From: an uncultured Clostridia bacterium
GTDB taxonomy: Bacteria > Bacillota > Clostridia > UMGS1810
Reading direction: 5' to 3'
Length of the DNA stretch: 34,580 bases
Assembly: GCA_934500875.1 (NCBI GenBank)
Contig: CAKSTL010000017.1
Span: 1-34,580, forward strand
In this document: in pieces, positions 23,416-31,038 of the stretch
Numbering within the stretch: position 1 is the stretch's first letter
Layout: every line of letters starts with the position of its first letter
Notes under the pieces: model-generated
The model's input: only the letters and a program-made list of their open reading frames with translations
Database searches by the model: none
What the model was told of the DNA's origin: nothing
Translations under genes and position numbers: made by a program

Positions 23416-24480
23416 ATGAGCAGATTTTTTTCGGATAAATTTAAAAATCTTGTGCCTTATACACCGGGCGAGCAGCCGCAGGATAAAAAATATATAAAGC
23501 TTAACACAAACGAATCGCCGTATCCGCCGTCTGAAAAAGCGGTTAATGAGGCATTTAAAGCGGCTCATTCTCTTATGCTTTATCCCGACCCCGACTGCAC
23601 ATTGCTTTCAAGGCTCTATGCAAAAAAACTCGGCGTTTGCGCAGATGAAATACTTGTTACAAACGGCTCTGATGAAATTTTAAATTTTGCATTTTCTGCC
23701 TTTTGCGATAAAGATACGCCTGCGGTTTTTCCCGATATTACATACGGGTTTTATTCGGTTTTTGCCGATTTATACAATATTTCATACAAAACAATACCGC
23801 TTAAAGATGATTTTTCTATAAACGCAGACGATTATTTTAATGCAAACGCAACCGTTTTTATAGCCAATCCCAATGCGCCGACGGGCATTGCGTTAAGTGT
23901 TTTTGAGATTGAAGAAATAGTGAAAAACAATCCCGATAATGTGGTTGTGATTGACGAAGCATATGTGGATTTCGGCGCACAGAGCGCAGTTTCGCTTATT
24001 CATAAATATGACAACCTTCTCATTACGCAAACGTTTTCAAAATCACGCTCAATGGCAGGCGCACGGCTCGGCTTCGGCATTGGCTGTAAAAGCCTTATTG
24101 CCGACCTTAATACCCTTAAATACTCGACAAATCCGTATAACGTAAACGCAATGACTGCGGCTGCCGGAATAGGAATGCTTGAGGATGATGAGTATACAAA
24201 GAAAAACTGCGAAAAGATTGTCAAAACACGCATAAAAACTGCAAAAAGCCTTGAAAATCTTGGCTTTACCGTAACAAATTCATACGCAAATTTTGTTTTT
24301 GCAAAGCACAATATTTTAAGCGGCGAAAAAATTTATCGCTCTCTTAAGCAAAACGGTATTTTGGTGCGGCATTTTGACGGCGAAAGAATTAAAGATTATA
24401 ACCGCATTACGATAGGCAGCGACGAACAAATGGAAGTTTTTATTGAAAAAATCAAAGAAATTGTAAAGGGGAGTTTATGA
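23416..24480 (+). CDS. hisC: Histidinol-phosphate aminotransferase
   Basis: 354 aa, ATG 23416, two bases after hisD. PLP-dependent fold type I aminotransferase converting imidazole acetol phosphate and glutamate to histidinol phosphate. NTNESPYPPS near the N-terminus, YPDPDCTLLSRLYAKKLG, TNGSDEILN, ANPNAPTG, DEAYVDFG, PLP lysine Lys209 in TFSKSRSMAGARLGF, and a C-terminal arginine region (RHFDGERIKDYNRITIG) for substrate carboxylate or phosphate. The TGA stop overlaps the start of hisB (ATGATG). Confidence 0.95.
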   Translation: MSRFFSDKFKNLVPYTPGEQPQDKKYIKLNTNESPYPPSEKAVNEAFKAAHSLMLYPDPDCTLLSRLYAKKLGVCADEILVTNGSDEILNFAFSAFCDKDTPAVFPDITYGFYSVFADLYNISYKTIPLKDDFSINADDYFNANATVFIANPNAPTGIALSVFEIEEIVKNNPDNVVVIDEAYVDFGAQSAVSLIHKYDNLLITQTFSKSRSMAGARLGFGIGCKSLIADLNTLKYSTNPYNVNAMTAAAGIGMLEDDEYTKKNCEKIVKTRIKTAKSLENLGFTVTNSYANFVFAKHNILSGEKIYRSLKQNGILVRHFDGERIKDYNRITIGSDEQMEVFIEKIKEIVKGSL

Positions 24481-25067
24481 TGAGAAAAGCTGAAATTTTT
24501 CGCAAAACAAACGAAACGGACATAAGCCTTTCGCTGTGCATTGACGGCAGCGGAAAGTCGGATATCAATATAGGATGCGGCTTTTTGGAGCATATGCTGA
24601 CCCTTTTTGCAAAACATTCGCATTTTGATTTAACCCTTAATTGCAAGGGCGATACCTTTGTTGACGACCACCATACCGTTGAGGATATCGGCATTGCGCT
24701 GGGATGTGCATTTTTGGAGGCGCTCGGCGACAAGAAGGGGATTTTGCGCTATGCGGACACCATTCTTCCCATGGACGAGGCGCTGATACTTACGGCAGCG
24801 GATTTGTCGGGAAGAGGTTATCTTTCTTATGAGCTTGATATTCCGTCGCAGAAGGTTGGAAGCTTCGATACCGAGCTTACCGAGGAGTTCTTTTATGCGT
24901 TTGCGCAAAATGCAAAATGCACACTTCATATAAAACAGCTTTCCGGCAAAAATTCGCATCACATAATAGAAGGTGCGTTCAAATCGTTTGCGCATACGCT
25001 TTCCAAGGCGGCGGCAAAGGATGTGCGCTTTGCGGACGAGATACTTTCAACAAAGGGAGTGCTTTAA
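24480..25067 (+). CDS. hisB: Imidazoleglycerol-phosphate dehydratase
   Basis: 195 aa from ATG 24480; ATG 24477 is possible but is closer to the GGGGAG. Manganese-dependent dehydration of imidazoleglycerol phosphate. Two homologous half-domains with the metal-binding His clusters: FLEHMLTLFAKHSHFDL, VDDHHTVEDIGIALG, and in the second half KNSHHIIEGAFKSFAHTLSKA. It is the monofunctional form; the phosphatase step is supplied by the PHP-family gene at the end of the operon. hisH starts immediately after the stop. Confidence 0.95.
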   Translation: MRKAEIFRKTNETDISLSLCIDGSGKSDINIGCGFLEHMLTLFAKHSHFDLTLNCKGDTFVDDHHTVEDIGIALGCAFLEALGDKKGILRYADTILPMDEALILTAADLSGRGYLSYELDIPSQKVGSFDTELTEEFFYAFAQNAKCTLHIKQLSGKNSHHIIEGAFKSFAHTLSKAAAKDVRFADEILSTKGVL

Positions 25068-25691
25068 ATGGTTGCAATTATTGATTACGGTGTCGGAAAT
25101 CTGTTTTCTTTAAAAAGTTCGCTCAAAGCTATAGGAGCAGAGTCGTGCGTAACGGGCGACAAAGACGAAATAAGAAGCGCAAAAAAACTTATTCTGCCCG
25201 GAGTCGGTGCGTTCGGCGATGCAATTTTGAAGCTTAAGTCCGCAGGGCTTGACAAGGTGATAAAGGACGAAGCACAGTCGGGAAAACCGATTATGGGAAT
25301 TTGCCTCGGTATGCAGCTTTTGTTTGAAAAAAGCTATGAATTCGGCGAATATGACGGGCTTGGACTTATAAAGGGCGAAATCCGCCCGATTAAGGATGTA
25401 ATCGGAAAAAATTTAAAAATTCCGCACATAGGGTGGAATTCGCTCGAATTTACAAAAAAAGAATCAAAGCTTTTTAAGTATATAAAAAACGGCGATTTTG
25501 TATATTTTGTTCATTCGTATTATGCGGCAAACTGCGAAGAAAGCGTTGTTGCAAATACTTTTTACGGCGCACATCTTACAGCGGCGGCAGAAAACAAAAA
25601 CGTTTGCGGATGTCAGTTTCATCCTGAAAAAAGCGGCGAAACGGGGCTTAATATACTGCGTGCGTTTTGCGGGGAGGAGGACGTTTTATGA
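25068..25691 (+). CDS. hisH: Imidazole glycerol phosphate synthase, glutaminase subunit
   Basis: 207 aa, ATG 25068. Class I glutamine amidotransferase that feeds ammonia to HisF. Nucleophile Cys79 in GICLGMQLLFEKS, with His185 and Glu187 in CGCQFHPEKSG completing the triad; LPGVGAFGDA near 43 forms the oxyanion-side motif. Its last four bases (ATGA) contain the start of hisA. Normal length. Confidence 0.95.
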   Translation: MVAIIDYGVGNLFSLKSSLKAIGAESCVTGDKDEIRSAKKLILPGVGAFGDAILKLKSAGLDKVIKDEAQSGKPIMGICLGMQLLFEKSYEFGEYDGLGLIKGEIRPIKDVIGKNLKIPHIGWNSLEFTKKESKLFKYIKNGDFVYFVHSYYAANCEESVVANTFYGAHLTAAAENKNVCGCQFHPEKSGETGLNILRAFCGEEDVL

Positions 25692-26401
25692 ACATTTTTC
25701 CTGCGATAGATTTATATGAGGGCAAGGCGGTGCGCCTTTTAAAGGGAAATTATAACGAAATGACGGTATACAGCGAAAATCCCTTGGAAATTGCAGAGGA
25801 TTTTGAAAAATGCGGTGCAAAGTTTTTGCATATTGTTGACCTTGAGGGTGCAAAAACAGGCGAAACACCCAATATCGGCACGATAGAAAAAATTGTTAAA
25901 AACACAAGTCTGTTTACCGAGGTCGGCGGCGGAATACGCTCGGCAAAGACCGTTGAAAAATATATAAATATCGGTGTTAACAGGATTATTTTAGGCACTG
26001 CGGCGGTGTGTGACGAAGCCTTTTTGAAAGAGGCGGTTTCAAAATACAAAGATAAAATTGCCGTCGGAATTGACATAAAAGACGGATTTGTTGCGATAAA
26101 AGGCTGGACGGATATAACAGAATTTTCGTGTTTTGAATTTGTCGGAAAAATGAAGGATTTGGGCATTAAAAACATAATATGCACCGATATTTCAAAGGAC
26201 GGCGCAATGAAAGGCACAAATGTCGAGCTGTATAAAGAACTTGGCGAAAAATTCGATATTGACATAACGGCGTCAGGCGGTGTGAGCAGTTTAGATGATA
26301 TAAAAAACCTTAAAAACCTTAATCTTTACGGTGCAATAATAGGAAAGGCATATTATACCGGAAGTATCTCATTAAAAGAAGCAATCGGGGTGGCAAAATG
26401 A
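25688..26401 (+). CDS. hisA: ProFAR isomerase
   Basis: 237 aa from ATG 25688 (GGAGGAGG upstream). Beta/alpha-barrel isomerase opening the ribose of ProFAR. Catalytic Asp8 (FPAIDLYEGKAVRL) and Asp129 (AVGIDIKDG), phosphate loops EVGGGIRSAKTVE and ASGGVSSLDDI. Overlaps hisH and hisF by ATGA. The two half-barrel phosphate motifs distinguish it from PriA-type only weakly, but a separate tryptophan pathway role is not indicated. Confidence 0.95.
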   Translation: MNIFPAIDLYEGKAVRLLKGNYNEMTVYSENPLEIAEDFEKCGAKFLHIVDLEGAKTGETPNIGTIEKIVKNTSLFTEVGGGIRSAKTVEKYINIGVNRIILGTAAVCDEAFLKEAVSKYKDKIAVGIDIKDGFVAIKGWTDITEFSCFEFVGKMKDLGIKNIICTDISKDGAMKGTNVELYKELGEKFDIDITASGGVSSLDDIKNLKNLNLYGAIIGKAYYTGSISLKEAIGVAK

Positions 26402-27156
26402 TTACAAAAAGAATTATTCCGTGTCTTGACGTAAAAAACGGACGTGTTGTAAAGGGCGTTAATTTTCTCGGACTTTCGGATGTTTCATCTCCGACCGAGC
26501 TTGCAAAATTTTACAGCGACAACGGCGCAGACGAGCTTGTTTTTTACGACATCACCGCCTCATGCGAGGAAAGGGCGCTTTTTACCGATATTTTAAAAAA
26601 AGTTGCCGAAACTATCTTTATTCCGCTTACGGTAGGCGGTGGCATAAACGAGGTGTCCGATTTTGACAGGGTGTTAAAATGCGGAGCAGACAAGGTGAGC
26701 GTAAATTCGGGCGCTGTCAAAAATCCAAATCTCATATACGAGGCGGCTAAAAAGTACGGCAGCCAGTGCGTTGTTATATCGGCTGACGTAAAGAGAGAGG
26801 ATAATAAATTTGTAGTTTACACAAAAGGCGGCAGAGAAAGAACCAATCTTGAAGCCGTTTCGTGGATTAAAAGGTGCGCATATCTTGGCGCAGGCGAGGT
26901 TGTTTTAAACTCAATCGACACCGACGGTGTTAAAAACGGTTTTGACACCGAGATGCTTGACAAGGTGTGCAATGCGGTAAATATCCCGGTTATCGCCTCG
27001 GGCGGTGCCGGCAAAAAAGAGGATTTTGTAAAATTGTTCAAACAAGTGCCGAAGGTTGACGCTGCTCTTGCGGCGTCGGTGTTTCACTTTAAAGAAGTTG
27101 AAATATCCGATTTAAAAAACACACTTAAAGAAAACGGAATTTCTGTAAGAATATAA
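26398..27156 (+). CDS. hisF: Imidazole glycerol phosphate synthase, cyclase subunit
   Basis: 252 aa, ATG 26398. Barrel enzyme that uses ammonia from HisH to form imidazoleglycerol phosphate and AICAR. Catalytic Asp11 (IPCLDVKNGRVVKG) and Asp130 (VVISADVK), phosphate loops TVGGGINEVSDFD and ASGGAGKKEDF, and the LNSIDTDGVKNGFD motif. The start overlaps hisA by four bases; hisIE follows after 13 bases. Confidence 0.96.
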   Translation: MITKRIIPCLDVKNGRVVKGVNFLGLSDVSSPTELAKFYSDNGADELVFYDITASCEERALFTDILKKVAETIFIPLTVGGGINEVSDFDRVLKCGADKVSVNSGAVKNPNLIYEAAKKYGSQCVVISADVKREDNKFVVYTKGGRERTNLEAVSWIKRCAYLGAGEVVLNSIDTDGVKNGFDTEMLDKVCNAVNIPVIASGGAGKKEDFVKLFKQVPKVDAALAASVFHFKEVEISDLKNTLKENGISVRI

Positions 27157-27169
27157 AGGAGCGAAAAAT

Positions 27170-27829
27170 ATGAATTGCAATATTGACATTGATAAATTGA
27201 AATTTGACGTAAAAGGACTTATACCGGCAATCGTGGTTGACAGCATTACAAATGATGTTCTGACTCTTGCGTATATGAACAGAGAAAGTCTTGAAATATC
27301 AATTCAAAAAAAACTTACCTGTTTCTGGAGCCGTTCAAGAAATAAGCTTTGGACAAAGGGCGAAACAAGCGGAAATTATCAGCACATTGTTTCAATAACG
27401 GCAGACTGTGATTTTGACGCTTTAAAGGTTGTGGTTGAAAAGGACGGTCCGGCGTGCCATACAGGGGAGGAATCCTGCTTTACAAACGAAATTTTTCAAA
27501 GTGAGGATTTATCGCAGTTTTCGCTTAAAGCTCTTATGGATTTGCTTACCGCACGGCAAAAAGAAAAAAAGGAAGGCTCATATACCACATATCTTTTTGA
27601 AAAAGGGCTTGACAAAATCCTAAAAAAAGTGGGAGAGGAGTGTACCGAAGTTATAATTGCGGCAAAGGCAGAGGACAAAAAAGAAACAATTTACGAAATT
27701 GCCGACCTTTGCTATCACGTTATGGTGCTCATGGTGCAAAACGGGATTTCAATTGAAGATATCCACCGTGAGCTTGCGTCACGAAACGTTATAGACAAAA
27801 AAGTCAAGCAGGAGAAAATGACAAAATGA
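27170..27829 (+). CDS. hisIE: Bifunctional phosphoribosyl-AMP cyclohydrolase / phosphoribosyl-ATP pyrophosphatase
   Basis: 219 aa, ATG 27170. N-terminal HisI (about 1-115): VLTLAYMNRESLE, FWSRSRNKLWTKGETSGN, metal Asp/Cys residues in ADCDFDALKV and GPACHTGEESCF. C-terminal HisE (about 118-210): SYTTYLFEKGLDKILKKVGEE with CTEVIIAAKAED and an EIADLCYHVMVLM helix. Carries out steps 2 and 3 of the pathway. The fusion order and length are those common in Bacillota. Its stop overlaps the next start (ATGA). Confidence 0.95.
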   Translation: MNCNIDIDKLKFDVKGLIPAIVVDSITNDVLTLAYMNRESLEISIQKKLTCFWSRSRNKLWTKGETSGNYQHIVSITADCDFDALKVVVEKDGPACHTGEESCFTNEIFQSEDLSQFSLKALMDLLTARQKEKKEGSYTTYLFEKGLDKILKKVGEECTEVIIAAKAEDKKETIYEIADLCYHVMVLMVQNGISIEDIHRELASRNVIDKKVKQEKMTK

Positions 27830-28605
27830 TTTTGGAGGATTTTCACGTTCATACAAGCTATTGCGACGGAAAGAATACGCCGGAAGAACTGGTCAGGGCG
27901 GCAATCGGGCTTAATATGAAAAAAATCGGGCTTGTTCATCATTCGTATACGGCATTTGATGAAAGCTATTGCATAAAAAAATCAGGCGAGGAGGCTTTTT
28001 TTAATGAAATACAGCGTCTTCGCAGGACATACGGTGATCGGATAGAAATTTTGTGCGGCATTGAGCAGGATATTTTTTCGGATATGCCGAAGATAAACTA
28101 TGATTATGTTATCGGCTCGGTGCATTATATTGAAGCTGACGGAAAGTATTATCCCGTTGACGAAAGCCCCGAGGTGTTCAAAAAGGTTGCAGCTAATGTT
28201 TTCGGCGGAGATTATCTTGCATTTGCCGAAAGGTATTTTGAAACTGTTTCTTCGGCTGCGGATAAAATGCACCCTGATATTATAGGGCATTTTGACCTTA
28301 TATCAAAGTTTAACGAGGGCGGTACATATTTTGATGAAAACGACAAAAGGTACGTAGACGCAGCCTTTTGCGCCGCTGAAAAGCTTTTAAAATACAACGT
28401 TTTGTTTGAGGTGAATACCGGCGCTGTTTCGAGGGGTTACAGAAGTGTTTTTTACCCGAGCAGGCGTATTGCCGAAAAAATTGCAAAATTGGGCGGAAAA
28501 TTCATTTTGTCGAGCGACGCACACACTAAAGAAAATATTTGCTTTGATTTTGAAAAAGCTGAAAATTTTATATCTGCCTGCGGCGGCGCTTTGCAGAAAT
28601 TATGA
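27826..28605 (+). CDS. hisK: PHP-family histidinol-phosphatase
   Basis: 259 aa, ATG 27826. Supplies the dephosphorylation of histidinol phosphate, the step before HisD. PHP metal motifs: DFHVHTSYCDG near the N-terminus, VHHSYTAFDES, GIEQDI, IGSVHYIEADG, IIGHFDLISKF and the late LSSDAHTKENI. Length fits the HisK/HisJ type (about 260-270). It is the last gene of the operon and overlaps hisIE, so the pathway is complete within one transcript except for PRPP supply. Confidence 0.92.
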   Translation: MILEDFHVHTSYCDGKNTPEELVRAAIGLNMKKIGLVHHSYTAFDESYCIKKSGEEAFFNEIQRLRRTYGDRIEILCGIEQDIFSDMPKINYDYVIGSVHYIEADGKYYPVDESPEVFKKVAANVFGGDYLAFAERYFETVSSAADKMHPDIIGHFDLISKFNEGGTYFDENDKRYVDAAFCAAEKLLKYNVLFEVNTGAVSRGYRSVFYPSRRIAEKIAKLGGKFILSSDAHTKENICFDFEKAENFISACGGALQKL

Positions 28606-28633
28606 CAAAATACGATAGATGAAGAATTAATAA

Positions 28634-28714
28634 AAAAAGTTATTTTCTTAATTTGCCCTGTTTTTTTAACATTTGATGCGGTATTTTTGAACCCTTTTTG
28701 CAAAATAACTTTTT
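28634..28714. repeat. 13-bp perfect inverted repeat in the gap after the his operon
   Basis: AAAAAGTTATTTT (28634-28646) and AAAATAACTTTTT (28702-28714), 55 bases apart. The gap 28606-28875 holds no gene; besides this repeat it contains only the promoter at 28782-28810. The arms are AT-rich and not followed by a clean terminator shape, so this may be a weak bidirectional terminator, a small non-autonomous insertion remnant, or chance. Confidence 0.4.
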
Positions 28715-28781
28715 ATGTTGATAGTTTTCGGGTAAAAAACACATATGTTGGTTAAGATTTGCCTAAATTTCCCTTATTTCC

Positions 28782-28810
28782 TTGAATATTCTTGCAGAGT
28801 TTAGTATAAT
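28782..28810 (+). promoter_or_regulatory. sigma-A promoter of the DUF6514-like gene
   Basis: TTGAAT (28782-28787), 17-base spacer, perfect TATAAT (28805-28810). It leaves a leader of about 60 bases. Confidence 0.65.
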
Positions 28811-28875
28811 TTTATTTGGTGATAAAATTTAATATATAAGTGTTAAAATTAACATATGGATTTGAGGGATGTAAC

Positions 28876-29142
28876 ATGAAAAGCGTTAATTATGATATTA
28901 CCGTAAGCAAAAAGTTTTTTGAAGAAACGGGCACGATAACCGTATACGGAATTGCGTTGCGCACTTGTGATGAGAACGGCACGCCGAAAACCGTTGCGGC
29001 AATCAGTGATATTTCGTCCGATTCTGAATTTGTGGCTGAAATTGCAAGAAAACTGAATGTGCTCAGTGTAAGTCCTGTTCATTTTAAAGATGTTGTTTGC
29101 GATATGGTTGCACGCCAGATTGCGGTTTCTTCACATTCTTAA
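28876..29142 (+). CDS. DUF6514-like small protein
   Basis: 88 aa from ATG 28876 (GAGGGATG upstream); an in-frame ATG at 28840 lacks a ribosome binding site. The N-terminal strands (NYDITVSKKFFEETGTITVYGIALRT) and the DISSDSEFVAEIARKLN...SPVHFKDVVCDMVA segment match my memory of DUF6514 proteins of Clostridia (about 80-100 aa), whose function is unknown. Small, cytoplasmic, one lone gene with its own promoter, and a stem-loop after it. Annotation by recall only; confidence is moderate. Confidence 0.7.
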   Translation: MKSVNYDITVSKKFFEETGTITVYGIALRTCDENGTPKTVAAISDISSDSEFVAEIARKLNVLSVSPVHFKDVVCDMVARQIAVSSHS

Positions 29143-29182
29143 TTCAAAAACATCAAAACCAACATTAATATGAAAAGATGTG

Positions 29183-29210
29183 AAAAGGGCAGTTTTTTAA
29201 ACTACCCTTT
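29183..29210. terminator. Stem-loop between the DUF6514-like gene and the LRR pseudogene
   Basis: AAAGGG-c-AGTTT with AAACT-a-CCCTTT, one mismatch (C/A). It sits between convergent genes and has no long T run, so the terminator role is likely but weak. Confidence 0.45.
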
Positions 29211-29234
29211 CATACGTGAAGTTATATTTAATTC

Positions 29235-30172
29235 TTATAAGGTTTCGGCATTGCAGACAATTTTCATATCCGCAAGACTTTTCCACACCATTACTTTTGC
29301 GCCCGTATATGTCTTGTCAGTTGTAAAAACCGCTTCAGAGCCGTCATACGGCTTAATCATTGTATCAACAAGATTTTCGCCGTTATACAACGCTAAAATC
29401 ACTATTCCGCCGTTCGGTGCAATATTGACAGGTTTAACGGTAAATGTTTTTCTGTCTCCCGAAACAGCCGTTTCGGTGTGCTTGACAAATATAACATCTG
29501 CATTTTTCAGTTCTGAGTTTTGTTTTGCAATAGTAATGCTGTTCCATTCTTCTTCGGTTCCAAGTAATATACGGTGCGAAGGTTTGCACAGCCCAAAAAT
29601 GCGTTTCTCTGTATTTCCGTAACGGTTTTCGGGATGGTTATGCTCTCTAAACTTTTACAGCCGGAGAACGTGGTGTAGCCAATGTAATCTATGCCGTTCG
29701 GCAATGTTATATTTGTTATATTTATGCAGTCTGAAAAAGCGTTATCCCAAATACCCTTTATATTATTATGGAATACTATATCGGTAAGATTTGCGCAGCC
29801 CGAAAAAGCCTCACTGCCAATATATGTTACGCTGTTCGGAATTGTTATGTTTTTTAAATTGATGCAGTCCGAAAAAGCATCACCGCCAATGGTTTTTATG
29901 CTGCTTGGAAGGTGTATGCCGGTAATGGTTTCACAGTTCTCGAAAGCAAACTCGCCAATGCCTGTTACGGGAAGGCCTGCAATTGTTTCGGGAATGGTAA
30001 TTTCTGTTTCTTCCGAGGTTTTATCAAATCCCGTAATGGTAATTTCGCCGTTTAACACACGATAGGCTAATTATCCTTCGGTTTCTGCAAAAGCGCTTAG
30101 CGCACCGAGTGCAAATATGCTTATACACATAAGCGCAAACGACAATAAAATTTTTCTTTTCAATTTAAACAT
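29235..30172 (-). pseudogene. Secreted BspA-like leucine-rich-repeat protein, broken
   Basis: Start ATG 30172 gives a signal peptide (residues 1 to about 28, LSAFAETEG). Codon 34 is TAA (30071-30073), and the same frame goes straight on with LAYRVLNGEITITGF and five to six LRR_5-type repeats (for example NLKNITIPNSVTYIGSEAF). Near 29560-29565 the frame shifts by one base: the natural continuation (GTEEEWNSITIAKQN..., then a C-terminal domain with NGGIVILALYNG and AKVMVWKSLADMK) is in another frame and ends at TAA 29235-29237. One nonsense and one frameshift therefore inactivate the gene. Restored, it would be about 310 aa. A GTG at 30058 could start a cytoplasmic fragment, but without a signal peptide this is unlikely to matter. 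Confidence 0.85.
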
Positions 30173-30184
30173 ACTCTCTTGTTT

Positions 30185-31006
30185 TCATTTTATTCTGAAT
30201 CGGCTCGGAGAGTAGCCGGTTGTCTTTTTAAAATAGTTTGAAAACGCACTTACCGACGGCCAGCCTGTTTTGCAGGCTATTTCTGAAATTGAAAGCTTTG
30301 TTTCGCCCAAAAGATTTACAGCCTTTTCAATGCGGTAATTTATAAGGTATTTATGCAGCGTCATACCGGTATGGCGCACAAAAAGCCTGTTTATATAGTT
30401 GGGATGATAGTTAAAAAAGCTTCCGATTTCCTCGTTTGTCAAATCTTCGCTGTAGTGCGAATTTATGTAATCAATAATAACAGAAATGTTTTTGTCCGAT
30501 TTTTTATTGATAATCTTTTTAAAAACACACGACAAAATAAGCGTAAAATATGCGTTCATCTCGCAGCGGAAATATATAGGTTTGTTTTTATACAAATCCG
30601 TCATTGCCGAAAAATATTGTTCTATCGCTTTGATGTTAACGCAGACCTCGTTTTTAAACTGCGGAAAATCAATAATATTAACTTCACAGAGCGCCTCTTC
30701 TTTGTGAGTAAGCACAGGAATTGCGCGCTCAATATTTTTGTTGTCCATTGTAAAATCAAAATTGACAAGATAATACTCCGCCGTGTGATTATCAGGTATG
30801 CAATAGGATATCATAGGCGGTATAATAAACAAATCGCCCGTTTTGGCACTATGTGTAATTCCGTTGATTTTAATCTTCGCTTCGCCCTTTACAAAGTAGA
30901 ACATTCTTGCGTCACGTGCGAATAAATTTTTGTTCATTGATATAAGGCTTGTTCTGTAGCCCGCAAAGCGCACAAACGGATTAATCTGATAAGAATAAAT
31001 CTGCAC
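30185..31006 (-). CDS. AraC-family transcriptional regulator with a cupin sensor domain
   Basis: 273 aa from GTG 31006 (GGAGGGG seven bases upstream). N-terminal cupin-like domain (about 30-110: MFYFVKGEAKIKINGITHSAKTGDLFIIPP) typically binds a sugar-like ligand; C-terminal AraC DNA-binding domain (about 175-270) with two helix-turn-helix units: LTNEEIGSFFNYHPNYINRLF and LSISEIACKTGWPSVSAFSNYF, ending YSPSRFR. It lies 33 bases after the transglutaminase-like gene and 12 bases before the LRR pseudogene, same strand. Target unknown; control of the neighbouring surface genes is the simplest guess. No promoter visible in the short gap. Confidence 0.9.
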   Translation of the reverse strand: MQIYSYQINPFVRFAGYRTSLISMNKNLFARDARMFYFVKGEAKIKINGITHSAKTGDLFIIPPMISYCIPDNHTAEYYLVNFDFTMDNKNIERAIPVLTHKEEALCEVNIIDFPQFKNEVCVNIKAIEQYFSAMTDLYKNKPIYFRCEMNAYFTLILSCVFKKIINKKSDKNISVIIDYINSHYSEDLTNEEIGSFFNYHPNYINRLFVRHTGMTLHKYLINYRIEKAVNLLGETKLSISEIACKTGWPSVSAFSNYFKKTTGYSPSRFRIK

Positions 31007-31038
31007 GTTTATTCCCCTCCGATAATGATTTATAATAT

